Positions 22,558-34,190 of a stretch of DNA of 64,000 nucleotides are shown here, piece after piece. Position numbers and translations under genes: made by a program. This DNA comes from Rhizophagus clarus (Eukaryota > Glomeromycota > Glomeromycetes > Glomerales > Glomeraceae), in NCBI GenBank assembly GCA_015698045.1, contig BLAL01000285.1:620001-684000 (forward strand), in the 5' to 3' direction. Below the pieces are notes generated by a model that had not been told where the DNA came from, made no database searches, and was given only the letters and a program-made list of their open reading frames with translations. How positions within the stretch are numbered: position 1 is the stretch's first letter; every line of letters begins with the position of its first letter.

Positions 22558-24238
22558 ATTAGTTAACCTTTTCAGAAAAATATGATATACGTAAAAAAAA
22601 AAGAATTCCATTTGGAAAGTCGAACATATAAATCAAACTTACGAACACAAACAAATATGCACAAATCAATTATGTGGCTTAACTGCCATTAAGTTAGGCC
22701 TGTTAGGGTAATCGTGGCACAATATAATATTTCGTCAAAATTCTATGACGAAAAAAATTTTTAACTTATTTCGATATCAGCGCGTTAAATTACTAAAATA
22801 TAATTAAACTGAACATTTTTACTATTCGGAATTATAATTTCGTTAAAAAAGTCGATTTATAAAATTACAAAAATCAAAAGAAACTCTCGATTTAACGTTT
22901 ATAATAAAACATCAATTCAAACCAATTTTTCATAATTTACTTGAAAATATACAACAACGATCTTTTTAAACTCAGAAATTTTTTTCTTTCAAATTTATGT
23001 ACTATATAATTATACAGTATATATAAAAAAAGGGACTGATGGACGATTGCAATTCCGCCAATAAAAATTTTTAATCTTATGAAATGCATTTTAATTCTTT
23101 TTCCAAACATAAGATTAGGAGCTTCATTTTTTGTTGTGAGTAAATCATATTGTGATATTTTACATTATAATATAATCCCTTGGAATTCTAATATTTTTCT
23201 ACTAATTAGTAATGTAATATCTTGGCAAAACAAATGATATAAAAGTAAAATCTCAGTGATAGAGGTGCTAGTTTAAAATAGATAAAAAAAAAATAGTAAC
23301 AATTACTAGTGAATCTTATTTTAATAATTTTATCAGGAATTAATTGTTTTCGTAAAAATATTATCATAAGGTACTAGCATATGCACTACATTCCTGTAAC
23401 CTAAATAAAATAATATTTGCATTATTATGCACTTCGTTATGTAGTAAATAAAAAATAATTATAATATAATCATTCAAATCTTCATTATTGTATTCTTTTG
23501 TTGTAATACTATTTGTTTATCAAGTTATAATAAAACGAATATTATTTACAATATTAATTGAGTAATACATCTTATGAATAATTATTATTTTTTTTCTTTG
23601 TTTGGGCGTAAGAATTTCTATATTTATGGAATGTGGATTATTTTATTAGTACAAAACAGGAAAGATTATAATTACCTACATATTTATTAAATAATTTGAG
23701 CGTCCCCCAAAAAACAGAAAATAATGAATAATTATGATAATGATTATAATGACTAAACAAATTCACATAAACTGTAAAATTATGTACGCATCTTGCGCTA
23801 TAAAACTAGAAACCCCTGAAACACGTTGTCCATTTATTTCTTATTTGTTTATTTATTTATTTTATTTAATTTTTTTTTTTTTTTTTTTATTAATAAATAT
23901 ATGAATTTTGTGTAGCTAACAAGCCACTGCGTTGGACACCACTGGTGTCATTGTGTGTATGAAGCTTTTTAATTGATTACACATATTTCCATTTACAGTG
24001 ACACTTGAAAAATTCCGCGCCAGAATTAGGATAAATTCGCACGTCGATCATTTATAGTTGTGGCCTTCATAATTCCTGGGGTATACCAAATCTAAAATAA
24101 AATGATTATGTTTGAATGTGATAATAATTTTTACAAAATTTTGTACGCAGATTATTTGCTTTTTGTCTAGTACAAATCTGTTAAATGACTCATTAATCTG
24201 GATTTAATCCAGATGTTATCCAGTTTATCAAAAAATTT
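22558..24238. other. Gene-free downstream flank of copy B
   Basis: AT-rich DNA. The part 23340-23960 is homologous to 19250-19690 (see the duplication finding). No coding signal or RNA gene recognised. Confidence 0.5.
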
Positions 24239-24733
24239 TTAATTCGTGATCTTTAATTATTAAAAACCGGGGTTAAAGTTACAGTATATATAGTAGGATA
24301 TAATAGCACGGAATCTGAAGACGCGGCAAATTAAAGTACTAATTTTTTAAATATAATGTAAAAACTAAAACAATTAGCATAAAATTATACTATTCGGCTA
24401 ACTTTTTACTAAAAGTCCGGTAAAATTTTCAATCATTAGAAATAACTTTCCTATGCGCCCAAAAGTAAAAATCCATAATTCGCAACGTTAAAAATAAGGT
24501 TTTTTTTTCTTTTCAGCTCATAAGTAAGTCATTTTTAGTGCTCAAAAAATTTACCGGACTTTCAATAAAAAGTAAGCCAAATAGCACAATTTTATGTCAA
24601 TAAACTTAGTTTTTATATTATATTTTAACAATTAGTACTTTGGTTTGCCGTGACGTCAGATTCCGCACTATTATATAATTAGCCCCGATTTTCAATATAG
24701 GACTCTCTACTTTATATACGGATCACGAATTAA
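24239..24733. mobile_element. Foldback element with long inverted arms
   Basis: The outer ends are TTAATTCGTGATC (24239) and its inverse (24721-24733). Inner arms of about 125 bp (24307-24430 and 24550-24675) match at most positions when inverted, sharing GCGGAATCTGA-like, AAAGTACTAATT, and AAAGTCCGGTAAA words. The middle of about 120 bp is unpaired. No open frame. It looks like a MITE or a decayed foldback transposon. Confidence 0.75.
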
Positions 24734-24745
24734 GGAGCGTATAGT

Positions 24746-25047
24746 TAGTGCTCCTACCGGGTCATGTCGGGTCGGTTTTTGAAGATATATCCGACCCGAC
24801 CTAAGTGAAAAAAATCAAGACCCGAAACCCGACCCGAGTATGGCTTGACCCGATATCCCGGGTCTAAACCCGAATTTTTAAGGAAAAAAACACATTTATC
24901 ATAATTAATTAGTAATCGTTCGATAATTCGGGTCAACCGGGTCGGTCATACGGGTCGCCGGGTCATAAAAATTATTAAACTCGACCCGAGCTTTTAAGTC
25001 GGGTCGGGTCGCATAACCCGGGTTAACTCGTATCGATCGGAGCACTA
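24746..25047. mobile_element. hAT-type MITE saturated with GGGTCGG words
   Basis: The element starts TAGTGCTCC and ends with its exact inverse. It is flanked by a perfect 8-bp duplication CGTATAGT (24738-24745 and 25048-25055). An 8-bp duplication and a TAGNG terminus fit the hAT superfamily. The 302-bp interior contains more than ten GACCCG/CGGGTC words in both orientations and no coding frame. Confidence 0.9.
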
Positions 25048-25055
25048 CGTATAGT

Positions 25056-25929
25056 CATGTGATTTTACTATAGTACTCAACAACCATATTATTTGCTAAA
25101 TTTTTTTAATTTTAAAGTTAAGAGTAATAATGAAAGAAATATATATATATATATATAAAAATGGCAATGAAATGATCAATTCAGTTAAAGATGAAGATTA
25201 AACCTAACTGATAAATACTCGATCAAAAATAGAATACACAAAATATCATTAAAAAAATCATTTTAAATTTATATTGGTTTATCAAGAAACATTATGAAAA
25301 ATATTCAATAAAATTTATGTATTATAAAAAAACTCGCAACTTTTACAGGATTATAAAAAAAATAAAATTCAAAAATAACTATCAAAAAAAAAAAAATCGA
25401 TGTCATAACTGCGGACAAGTATAATCACGTGCTAACGGCCATTTTGGCGATAGTATGTTTTTGACCGACAAATTATTGCCGATCATTTTCCAAATTAATG
25501 TACTTTTTCGCTTAATTTGGAAATTGTTGTACGATCTTCAAGCATTTTTTCATGAAAGTGGAAATGCGCAATGTGAACTTTAAAGTTGAAATTTATATAG
25601 CTAAAAAAATGCAATATGCAATGCAATAGCAATGCAATAGCAATGCATATGCATATGCATATGCATATGGTTATTGCCATAGCTACAGTATATCTATCTA
25701 TACGCTATTTTTTTTCAAAAATAAAAGTGATGATTATTTGCATTATGCTATATTGCATCTTTTGATATCATTAGAATAAAATTGCAAAAAAAGCACTCCT
25801 GTGCCACTTTTGTTGTTAATTATGTTTAACCATCAAGTAAACGATTTTGCTGCAAAAAATTGATTTTGTCGATCATAACGCAGGTAATTTGAGGTAAAAA
25901 AGCTGATCATTTAAAATAGTCACTATAGT
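25056..25929. other. Gene-free stretch with a microsatellite
   Basis: It contains AT repeats at 25139-25157 and a compound GCAATGCAATA / GCATAT microsatellite at 25608-25672. The short phrase ATTGCCGATCATTTTC (25477) recalls 11115-11130 in inverse orientation. No gene. Confidence 0.5.
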
Positions 25930-27190
25930 AAAACAAATGATTTTTTTTATATCATTTTTAATAAAAAACATTTTATTTTTGCAATAATAAAAAAAAGTTT
26001 TTTTAATCATTTTTAATTAAAAACGATTTTAATCATTTATTTTTTCTAATTATTTTTTTAAATAATTTCTTTTAGTCATCATAATAAAAACCATTAAATT
26101 GTTTTTATTATGAAAGAATCGATTTCAACAACTTTGTTAAAAATCATTTTTAATTAAAAAGTGCAAATTCTTCTTAATCATTTTCAATTAAAAACAAACA
26201 ATTTTTAATTAAACAATTAAAAAAAGCGTTTTTCTTTTAATTTAAACGCTTAAAAAAGGTTCTTTTTTAATTAATGTTTAATTAAAAAAAGGAATTTTTT
26301 AATTAATGTTTAATTAAAAAAAGGAATTTTTTAATTAATGTTTAAAAAAAAGCGTTTTCTTAATTAAACCCTTAAAAAAGCGTTTTTTTAGTTAAACGCT
26401 TAAAAACTTTTTCTGATTAAACGCCTAACAAAAAAGGCTTTTTTTTTATTAATAAACGCCTAAAAAAAAAGGCTTCTTTTTTTTAATAAACGCCTAAAAA
26501 AAGGCTTCTTTTTTTAATAAACACCTAAAAAAAGCTAATTAGACTCTTAAGAAAAAAGTTTTTTTAATTAAGCGCTTAGAAAAAGCACTTTATCCAATTA
26601 AATGCTTAAAAAATGCGTTTCTATAATTAAATGCCTAAAAAATGCATTTTTTTTTAATTACAAACGCCTAAAAAAGACGTTTTTCAATTAAATGCTTAAG
26701 AAAATAGCGTATATTTTTAATTAAACGTTAATTAAACGCTTAAAAAAAGCATCTTTTTCAATTAAGCGCTTAAAAAAGGCACTTTTTCTGATCAAACCGC
26801 CTAAAAAAAGCGTTTTTTAATTAAACGCCTAAAGAAAAGGCATTTTTTTTAATCAAACGCTTAAAAAAGCGTTTTCTTTTTAATCAAACGCTTAAAAAAG
26901 CGTTTTCTTTTTAATCAAACGCTTAAAAAAGCGTTTTCTTTTTAATCAAACGCTTAAAAAAAAGCATTTTTTTTCAATCAAGCGCTTAAAAAAGGCCCTT
27001 TTTCTGATTAAGCCGCCTAAAAAAACGTTTTTTTTTTAATTAAATGCCTAAAGAAAAGGCATTTTTTTAAATTAAACGCTTAAAAAAGCGTTTTCTTTTT
27101 TAATCAAACGCTTAAAAAAAAGCGTTTTCTTTCAATTAAACGCTTAAAAAAGGCACTTTTCTGATTAAACCGCCTAAATATTTAAAATTA
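25930..27190. repeat. Hairpin-rich minisatellite array of about 1.25 kb
   Basis: The array consists of about 30 or more imperfect units of roughly 35-40 bp on the theme AATTAAACGCTTAAAAAAGC followed by GTTTTT. Each unit is itself palindromic: AAACGCTT pairs with the AAGCGTTT that follows, so the array is a chain of potential hairpins. The left side is more degenerate; units at 26850-26960 are nearly identical, indicating recent local amplification. No protein-coding interpretation holds across units. Confidence 0.9.
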
Positions 27191-27200
27191 TTTGTGCTTG

Positions 27201-27237
27201 GGGGGGACGAAGTCCCCCCGCAAACTGCATATTCTAG
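27201..27237 (+). mobile_element. Helitron-like 3' terminus (hairpin plus CTAG)
   Basis: A perfect 8-bp stem with a 3-nt loop, GGGGGGACGAAGTCCCCCC (27201-27219), is followed 14 nt later by CTAG (27234-27237) and then a T. Helitrons end in CTRR about 10-15 nt after a GC-rich hairpin and insert between A and T. The minisatellite array immediately upstream would be inside the element. The 5' TC end is not identified. Confidence 0.55.
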
Positions 27238-27404
27238 TTATTAGTATTACAAAGCATAGAATATTACATCGTTATTACATAATCACTGATGCTTATAGAC
27301 TATCCGACGTAACTAACCATCTTTAGGTCGTTTTCCCGATGTTATGTAACGTGATTACACTTGTCCTACGTTATTCACTGATTTTTCGTAAACTCTCAAA
27401 TATT

Positions 27405-28925
27405 TTAGCAATATTCAAAAAATTGGCGCTGGAAGATTCGGCAAAATTACGGCAAAGAAATTGTTCATGAGGTATTAAATTATCAAATAATTTAATGAAT
27501 ATTTTTACCATGATGCGTACTCGTCAAGTTTGTATTTATGATATTCGTATTCTAGCTTAAGCTTCAACGTGATTTGCAATTTCACAGTAACATTATTAAG
27601 TTCTAAGTAATTGCAATTTGTTCCAGGTATGATAAAAATTCTATGATAATATACAAAGTTAACTTGCAAAATCTTTAATTTAATTATCTCCTTTATTCAA
27701 CGTTAGTAAACAAAAATTCTCAAATAATTATTTGTTAATGATGGAATATACCGAATATACTGATCCTACTACTCTTAAGGCCTGTACCGTGTCACGTTTA
27801 CATAATGAAAGAATTGTTAATTATGATTTGTTAATTCATTTTAAAAAATATGAAAAACTTACAATAATTATTTTATAACTTAATAATGTCATAATGGGTA
27901 TATTTTTTCAATGATATTTTTGCAACATATTAGTTCATAAAAGTCGTTCGACTTGGGTTGTCAAAGAGAATTGAGTCATCGTCTGTCACTAAAGATGGTC
28001 ATCGTCCTGGACCGGAGGACTTGTGAGACCGGACCGGGTCTTGTGGTGCAGTAGGACCGGTCTCGAGAACCAACAGGTCCTCATATCGGTCTTCATATAA
28101 TTAAAGCTATTAATTTAATAAAGACCTTTATGAAAAAATATAAAGGCTGACCGATTTTGAAATCACAAACAAATAAAATAATGAGAAACATTTTTCTCCA
28201 CTGATATGCCTATATTTTTTCGAAAAAGATACCCTAATTAATTAATTTAAAATATTTTAAGATATATATATATTTATGCACCTTGAAATTTGGTAATTTA
28301 TTTGCAATCATTTTTTTTTAAAATAAAGGAAAAAAGGAAAGACCGATCGGTCCTCGGTCCTTAAAAAGACCGATGGTCTTATTGCATGCGATACAGATAC
28401 AGGACCGAAAGACCGCAGTCCCACACCAAGACGGACCGGTCCGTCTTTTTAAGGTGTAGGTCCGTAGGACCGTGGTCTTCTAGGACCGATGACCATCCTT
28501 ATCTGACACGCGCACGATTAAATGATCCAAAAAGTTTTGGTGGACGAAGAAAAAATTAAAAACACCATCAAATGAAAAGAATGATATTTATAGCATTGGT
28601 ATTTTATTCTGAGAGATATCTAGTAGTGGTCAACCTTCATTTTATACTGAGAATGAATAATATGACCTTTGGCTATAGAAATTTAACAAGGTCCCAGCGA
28701 AAAGCCCATTCTAATAATACTCTTGATATTAAATTTACACTGGTATGTAATCAAAAAGAAAACTCTGAAAACTTCTCATTATTCTAATTTAGTGTTGGGA
28801 TAGTGAAACAGATAATCGACCAACCATCAATCAGGTGGTAGAAAGATCAAAGTTAGTATTATAGTAAGAACAAATATTATAATCATCAACCAATATCTTC
28901 AAATGAACAAAATTTAATCAATTAA
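27405..28925 (+). pseudogene. Protein kinase pseudogene split by a hAT-type MITE
   Basis: Pieces follow the exon order of the intact kinase/Sel1 gene at 44602: a glycine-loop remnant (ATTCAAAAAATTGGCGCTGG at 27412), an exon 2 remnant (27550-27625), an exon 3 remnant (27715-27830), an exon 4 part (27935-27989 and 28510-28745) and the start of exon 5 (28790-28920). The frame is broken repeatedly. The insertion 27990-28501 lies in the DFG-following region. The Sel1 part is missing; homology fades after about 28925. Confidence 0.85.
27990..28501. mobile_element. hAT-type MITE saturated with GGACCG words
   Basis: The ends are TAAAGATGGTCATCG and the inverse of TAAGGATGGTCATCGGTCC. They are flanked by TCTGTCAC (27982-27989) and TCTGACAC (28502-28509), an 8-bp duplication with one mismatch. 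The paralogous kinase at 45.4 kb has the uninterrupted site. The interior carries over a dozen GGACCG/CGGTCC words and no gene. Confidence 0.88.
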
Positions 28926-30617
28926 TATTATTACTGCTTCCGCTTTCTTAGCATTTACCCTTATTGTTGTGCTTCATAGCTGAATTTTTATTCGAGACAC
29001 TCTTTTCCAGTGAAGTGATGTTTCTTGATATACTTGTTGAAGTATCTACATTTTTTTGGAGTTAAGTCCGTTGGGAAACGAGCCCAACAACAATCCAGCT
29101 TCAATCACGCATTTATAATTACTTTATTTTATTTTTACTATACGAATCTAAGATTACGCTTCGGCCGTGTCACATTATCAGCAATAATAACGAATTTGAT
29201 TGGATGAAATATTAATTTCAATGACTATATTTATGGAGCAATAACAACGATAAATTTAAATAAATTTTATGGTGAGACAAGGGGTACCTCGCGTAAAAAA
29301 ATGGCGTCCTACACAACATGGTTCGAGTTTACAAAATGATCGACATACAAACTGTTGCACATTTTTAAAATCGCCAATAAACATACATCATGTGTAACCT
29401 AGGTGCTACCGTAAAATAGCGACAATAAAAAGTCTTTTATGGCCGCAAAAATTAAGTTTACGTTATGCATTTCTTTTGGCTGATTTTAAAATATAAGTGT
29501 ATCAGTAGAATTTTAGTGAAACATAAATTTAAAATTGAGATAAATGAACGTTTGTACTTTGTACTCCAACAATAACTCCATTCATTAATCGAAATGATGG
29601 CTATTTTTGGAAGTAAACTTATAAATAGTCTCAGGCTCGGAGTTTAAAATATGCTTGTTGCACAATACAACGAAATTGGATGAACGAGATCTTGTTTTTA
29701 ACACCGTAATACAAGAAATTAAGAATGAGTATTTATATTTTAACAAGCTTTTATTTTAATAAAGATATAGTCATAGTGACGTCATTAATTATATAGAGAA
29801 AATACACTAAAAACATGAAAATATATATACGTTTATGATAAATAAGAAATACTTTTAAAAATTTATACTTTGTTATAAAATAAAATTAGTTTCTTCAATT
29901 TGTTTCTTTATTCTTTTAGAATCAGAGCTATCTAAAAAAGGAAGTTTGATTGTGAGCAATATAAGGTTGCAATTTTTGTAAATCTGGAGTTTAATTGTGA
30001 GCCAAATTATTTGCATGCTTAAATTAACCAATAAGCAATTTAGTATTAATTTAAAAACTTTGTGTAACAATATGCATGGTTATACTGTACCTAGATTTCA
30101 AATGCAGAAACATATTATTGTTTTGAAATATGTGATTAATAAGTTATCAAATGAAGCATAAAAAAATTGACCGAGAAATTACATGTCATGAACAATGTGG
30201 TTTATTTATATTTCCTTTTTTGCGTTTTGAAATTCAAATCATCCATTGAAATATGCTCGTGAGATATCACACATACACAAAAAAAATCTCCCTTTATTAA
30301 CTGTCAATCAAATTTTAAATATGCTTTTGTACAAATAACAATGAATTTCAAATAAAGTAATCTTTGTTTTTAAAACACGTTGAATGAAAAAAAACATTTT
30401 TTTTTTTTTTAATAAGAACTAATTTTTCCTATACAATGACGCAGTACAGTGTGAAAAATTTACAAAGAAGCGAACAAAAAAAAAATTCTTTGTTAAAAGT
30501 TTATATAATGATCATAAATCCGAAAACTTAAATCTCATAAAACAATTATATAAAACATTTTAAAAAAATATAAAATTTTATAAATTTATAATTACATTTA
30601 AAATTACTGTTATAAAT
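28926..30617. other. Gene-free stretch
   Basis: AT-rich DNA with scattered poly-A and poly-T tracts (a T run at 30398-30410). A block at 29275-29330 is slightly GC-richer (GGGGTACCTCGCG) but shows no coding frame. The final 100 bases would hold the promoter of the membrane-protein gene. Confidence 0.5.
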
Positions 30618-32040
30618 ATGGTAGTAACAAGAAGGGAAGATGACACACTCCAAGGCATTCTTCGAATCTTTTATAGTAAACTTGAACCTTCTGAAAAAAT
30701 ATTTCTTTACATATATTTAATTGACATGATTGGATACACGTTGCTATTTATTACTTTTTTATTACTTTCTGGAAATTTTTTTACAAATTTCTCAGCAATC
30801 TTACTAGTTCTCTTTCCAACTATTTCTGGAATAGCTATGGTAAGTGTTATTTATTTATTTATAAATTTGTCTATCATAATTATCTTGATTTCTAACATTT
30901 CATTTCATTTATAGTTTTATAGTAAGACGTTATTGCACGGAATTTCATTCCTCGTTGTGCATTCATTTCCTATTATTGTGGGCGTGTCACTTTTTTACAC
31001 GCAAAGTAATAATTGTTCGGATAAACCAGAATTCTGCTTCTTTGAAAAAGATACAATCTTCTATGCATCAGCCGTAATCTTACTCACCTTTATAATTGCG
31101 TTTACGATACTTTATTGTGTAATTTTATATAATCTTTGGTCAAAAAAGTAAATTAATTTATATTGATTTTCTTTAAATATTATGTAATAGTTTCAAACTT
31201 ACAAAAAATTTATATAATTATTAATTAGGATATGGCCTATAAGACATGAATATCCATACGTAAAAGATAAAGATATAATAGTAAGTAAGTGAATAAAAGA
31301 AAATTGGTCCTTAAGTTTACCAAAACCTAATTTTATTTATTTATTATTTAGGTTTGGATGCAGTATACCAACTGCAATTTCCGATCTTTCACGCGAAAAT
31401 CATGATTGTTGAATTGTATACGTTTTTTTATATACTTGCTATCTGGATTGTAGATATATTAACGAAAGATCTAGGTGGAATTAAAATTATTAATTTTATT
31501 GTTCCATTAAATATTGTAATTATATATTACGCATATTTTATGTTTAAGGGCGTAAGTATAAAATTAAAATTATTTAATAATAAAATTTATTATAAAATTT
31601 CTTAATAACAATTATATTACTATTATTAGGTAAGAGATGAATCTAGATGGATGATGTTTTGTTTGTATCTTGGAAACATTTTTCAGAGCATCTTTTTATA
31701 CCATGTAACAACAAAATTTTGTTATCAGTCCTATAAATCATCTTCCCTTAAATATTGTTTTAAATACAGCTTTATTTTTGATGTATTTTGGAGCTTAGCA
31801 ATGATAGCTTGGATAATATTGATTTTATCTACATGGAACTCGATAAGATGCCAGAGAAATTTTGGGAAAAATAATATCGGATTTTACCGTAAGTAAATTT
31901 ATCTACCAATTATTGATCATTATTTACAATATTTTAATATATTTTTAATCTTAACAGTAAAATACGAACCGACCCCTGAATCATTTAAAAAATTAGAGGA
32001 ACTATTTGACAAATTAGAAAAATTAGGATATATTCCATAA
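30618..32040 (+). CDS. Multi-pass membrane protein, six exons
   Basis: Exons are 30618-30839, 30915-31147, 31229-31284, 31352-31551, 31630-31888 and 31958-32040. All introns are GT-AG and phases agree throughout, giving 350 residues. Hydrophobic segments suggest seven or eight transmembrane helices: around IFLYIYLIDMIGYTLLFITF, FSAILLVLFPTISGIAM, GISFLVVHSFPIIVGVSLF, FYASAVILLTFIIAFTILY, YTFFYILAIWIVDIL, FIVPLNIVIIYYAYFMF, MFCLYLGNIFQSIFLY and FDVFWSLAMIAWIILILS. A short loop after helix 3 holds a Cys pair (NNCSDKPEFCFF) that may form an extracellular disulphide. The C-terminal tail is soluble and charged (KKLEELFDKLEKLG). The topology resembles a seven-helix receptor-like protein, but I recognise no signature. 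Exon 3 uses the second of two tandem GTAAGT donors (31285); the first would put a stop in exon 4. Confidence 0.78.
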
Positions 32041-32983
32041 ATAGCAATTTATTTTTTTTTCTTTTCTACGCTTAATGTGTAATAATACACAAACAAATTA
32101 TTAGAATATAAAATTTTTGTATAAATTTACGTTTAAGTTTTTTCAGTACTTTAAAATTACCACGAAAAATTCTTTACGCAAATAAAACTTGCGCTCCGTT
32201 ACATTAATGAATTTTGGGTTCCAAAAAACGTTTTTGTGGTTTGAAGTGCAGCTAGTTGCACCATTAATGATGAAATAATCTTTTGTAACAGGTAACGCTT
32301 GAGTTAACGCTTGAAACAAAAAAGCTCGAGAAAAAAAAAACAGCGAATGATATACATATATATAGATATTATTGTCTTTACCAAACGAGTACTTATTTCA
32401 TATAAAAAGTAAAAAACTATCCTTTAGTACCAATATGAATATCTATAATTCACAAAGAATCGAAACAAGTAATCAAAGAATTCTTTGTTAAAAATTGCAA
32501 CATATTATTTGATAAAAAGAAATTATATAGTTGCTATGATTCAACAAATTAAAATAAATAAATGAATAAAACGTTTACAAATGAAGAAAAAAAATTAATA
32601 TCTCTATGGTAAATTAATATTTTATAAATGCATAGGAGAAATTTTTTTTTTTTTATCAAAGACTTAATATTACAGGCCGATTAGGGTTTAAAATATTTTC
32701 CTTTAAAAAGTCATGCTTTACTAGATCTTTTTAAAAGTGGTACGATTATCGAATAAACTTTCAAAGTTTATTACATACATCCTCTTTTTAAATATTCATC
32801 TGGACGTTTCGTGACTTCGGTAGTAGACGACTGCCGTAATTGGACTCATTGTTGGTTAATGGTAGGAATTTAGTGAAATTTCGAATTTTCAAAAAAAAAA
32901 AAAAAAAAAGGCTGAGAAATTTTTTAGAGGTGAAACTTTTTAAACAAGTGATTTTTTTAGAACTTTCACCTATTTTATATTTT
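32041..32983. other. Gene-free stretch before MITE copy 2
   Basis: AT-rich, with an A run of 19 nt (32891-32909). No gene or RNA recognised. Confidence 0.5.
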
Positions 32984-33159
32984 TATCGCCGTTTTCAAAA
33001 TGATGTATGCAGTTATATCTGAATAAAAAAAAAGAAAGTCGAAAACCGGACGAAACCCGGACGAAATCTGAACAAAAAATGGATAAATACCGGACGAATA
33101 TTGGTATTCGAATATTCAATCACGAATAAATAGCCTACACCATTTTGAAAACGGCGATA
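32984..33159. mobile_element. MITE of about 176 bp, family TATCGCCGTTTTC, copy 2
   Basis: It shares both terminal inverted repeats and the whole interior with copy 1 at 16740-16916 in the same orientation, with scattered differences (for example CCTACACC against CGTACACC). It is non-coding. Confidence 0.85.
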
Positions 33160-33696
33160 ATTTCACTGCGCATGTACAATATGAATATTTTTTACATATC
33201 GTTCAAATCGTTCCTTACCAAACTTGAATTTCTGGACTATTTTTTACAGGTAGTATATATTTGAGAATTTGAAAAAAAATTAATAAGAAGAATTCGAAGT
33301 TATCGGAGCTAATAAATTTATCTATTTTAATAGGAAATTACAATATAAATTATTGTTTAATATGATAAAATCTTTAATAATATAGATTTAACATAATGTG
33401 TCGTGAGGTTCGATTTAAAGTCAATTGTACACCCCAATGAAACCTGTTCCATCCTAACATTCATCTTAACAATGTACAATGCGTCTTATCAATATACAGT
33501 ACAATGCGATTACAATAAATATACTATGTATTTTAATCAGTCATATCGTTGGTGAACTATTATCTTAAGATCAAAATATTTTGATTGAATCTAATACGGA
33601 CTATATTAGTTCTTTGAATAATTATTATCATATATTTAAATCAAAAAATTTAATTTCTTTAATTAGGGAGTAGGGACAATATTTTAACTTAGCATA
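33160..33696. other. Gene-free stretch
   Basis: AT-rich DNA with no open frame of note. The words CAATGTACAATGCG and ACAGTACAATGCG recur near 33470-33510. Confidence 0.45.
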
Positions 33697-33875
33697 CGGT
33701 CAAAACTCGTTATAGTGAACTGTGAACAATCGGTTCTAGCCTATTTTTGTTTACAATAACGAGATTTATTAATAGTTCACTTAATAATGAATGAAATTTA
33801 TTATGTAAGAATAAATTGAGAAAATAAAAAAAGTTTATGCTTTTTATTTATAACGAACTTCACAAGTTTTGACTG
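33697..33875. mobile_element. Pogo/Tigger-like MITE
   Basis: The left end reads CGGTCAAAACTCGTTATAG and the right end, inverted, CAGTCAAAACTTGTGAAG then TTCGTTAT, each bordered by TA (33695-33696 and 33876-33877). TA targets and CAGT-CAAAACT-GTTATA termini are reminiscent of pogo-like Tc1/mariner elements. There is no coding frame. Arms are imperfect, so the call is tentative. Confidence 0.5.
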
Positions 33876-33877
33876 TA

Positions 33878-34190
33878 AACAAGTTCATTAGTCTGGAACG
33901 TGGCAAAGGATTATTGTGTTTCGTTCGAGAGTCACACAAGTGTCCGTCCGTCTGCCTGCTTGAAAGATGAGTCGATTCATGATTCCTTTTGTTACACATT
34001 TTATTGCACTTGAAAGATATTATATTTCGAGGATCTCTGAAAATCAAGAAATTTCTTACAACTTCGTTAGCACTTGCTAGAATTTGCACCACGCTAATTA
34101 AAGGCTAGTTTCCCGAGTTCCAAAACTTGATAAAATTTATTACAAATTGCCCATGATATAATCAACAAATCAAAAAAGTCAAGTGTATTA
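33878..34190. other. Short gene-free stretch
   Basis: Contains GTCCGTCCGTCTGCC (33942) and otherwise AT-rich sequence. Nothing recognised. Confidence 0.4.

Noticed and set aside
25930-27190. CRISPR-like array
   Set aside because: Units lack unique spacers, the repeat is AT-rich and degenerate, and the organism is eukaryotic.
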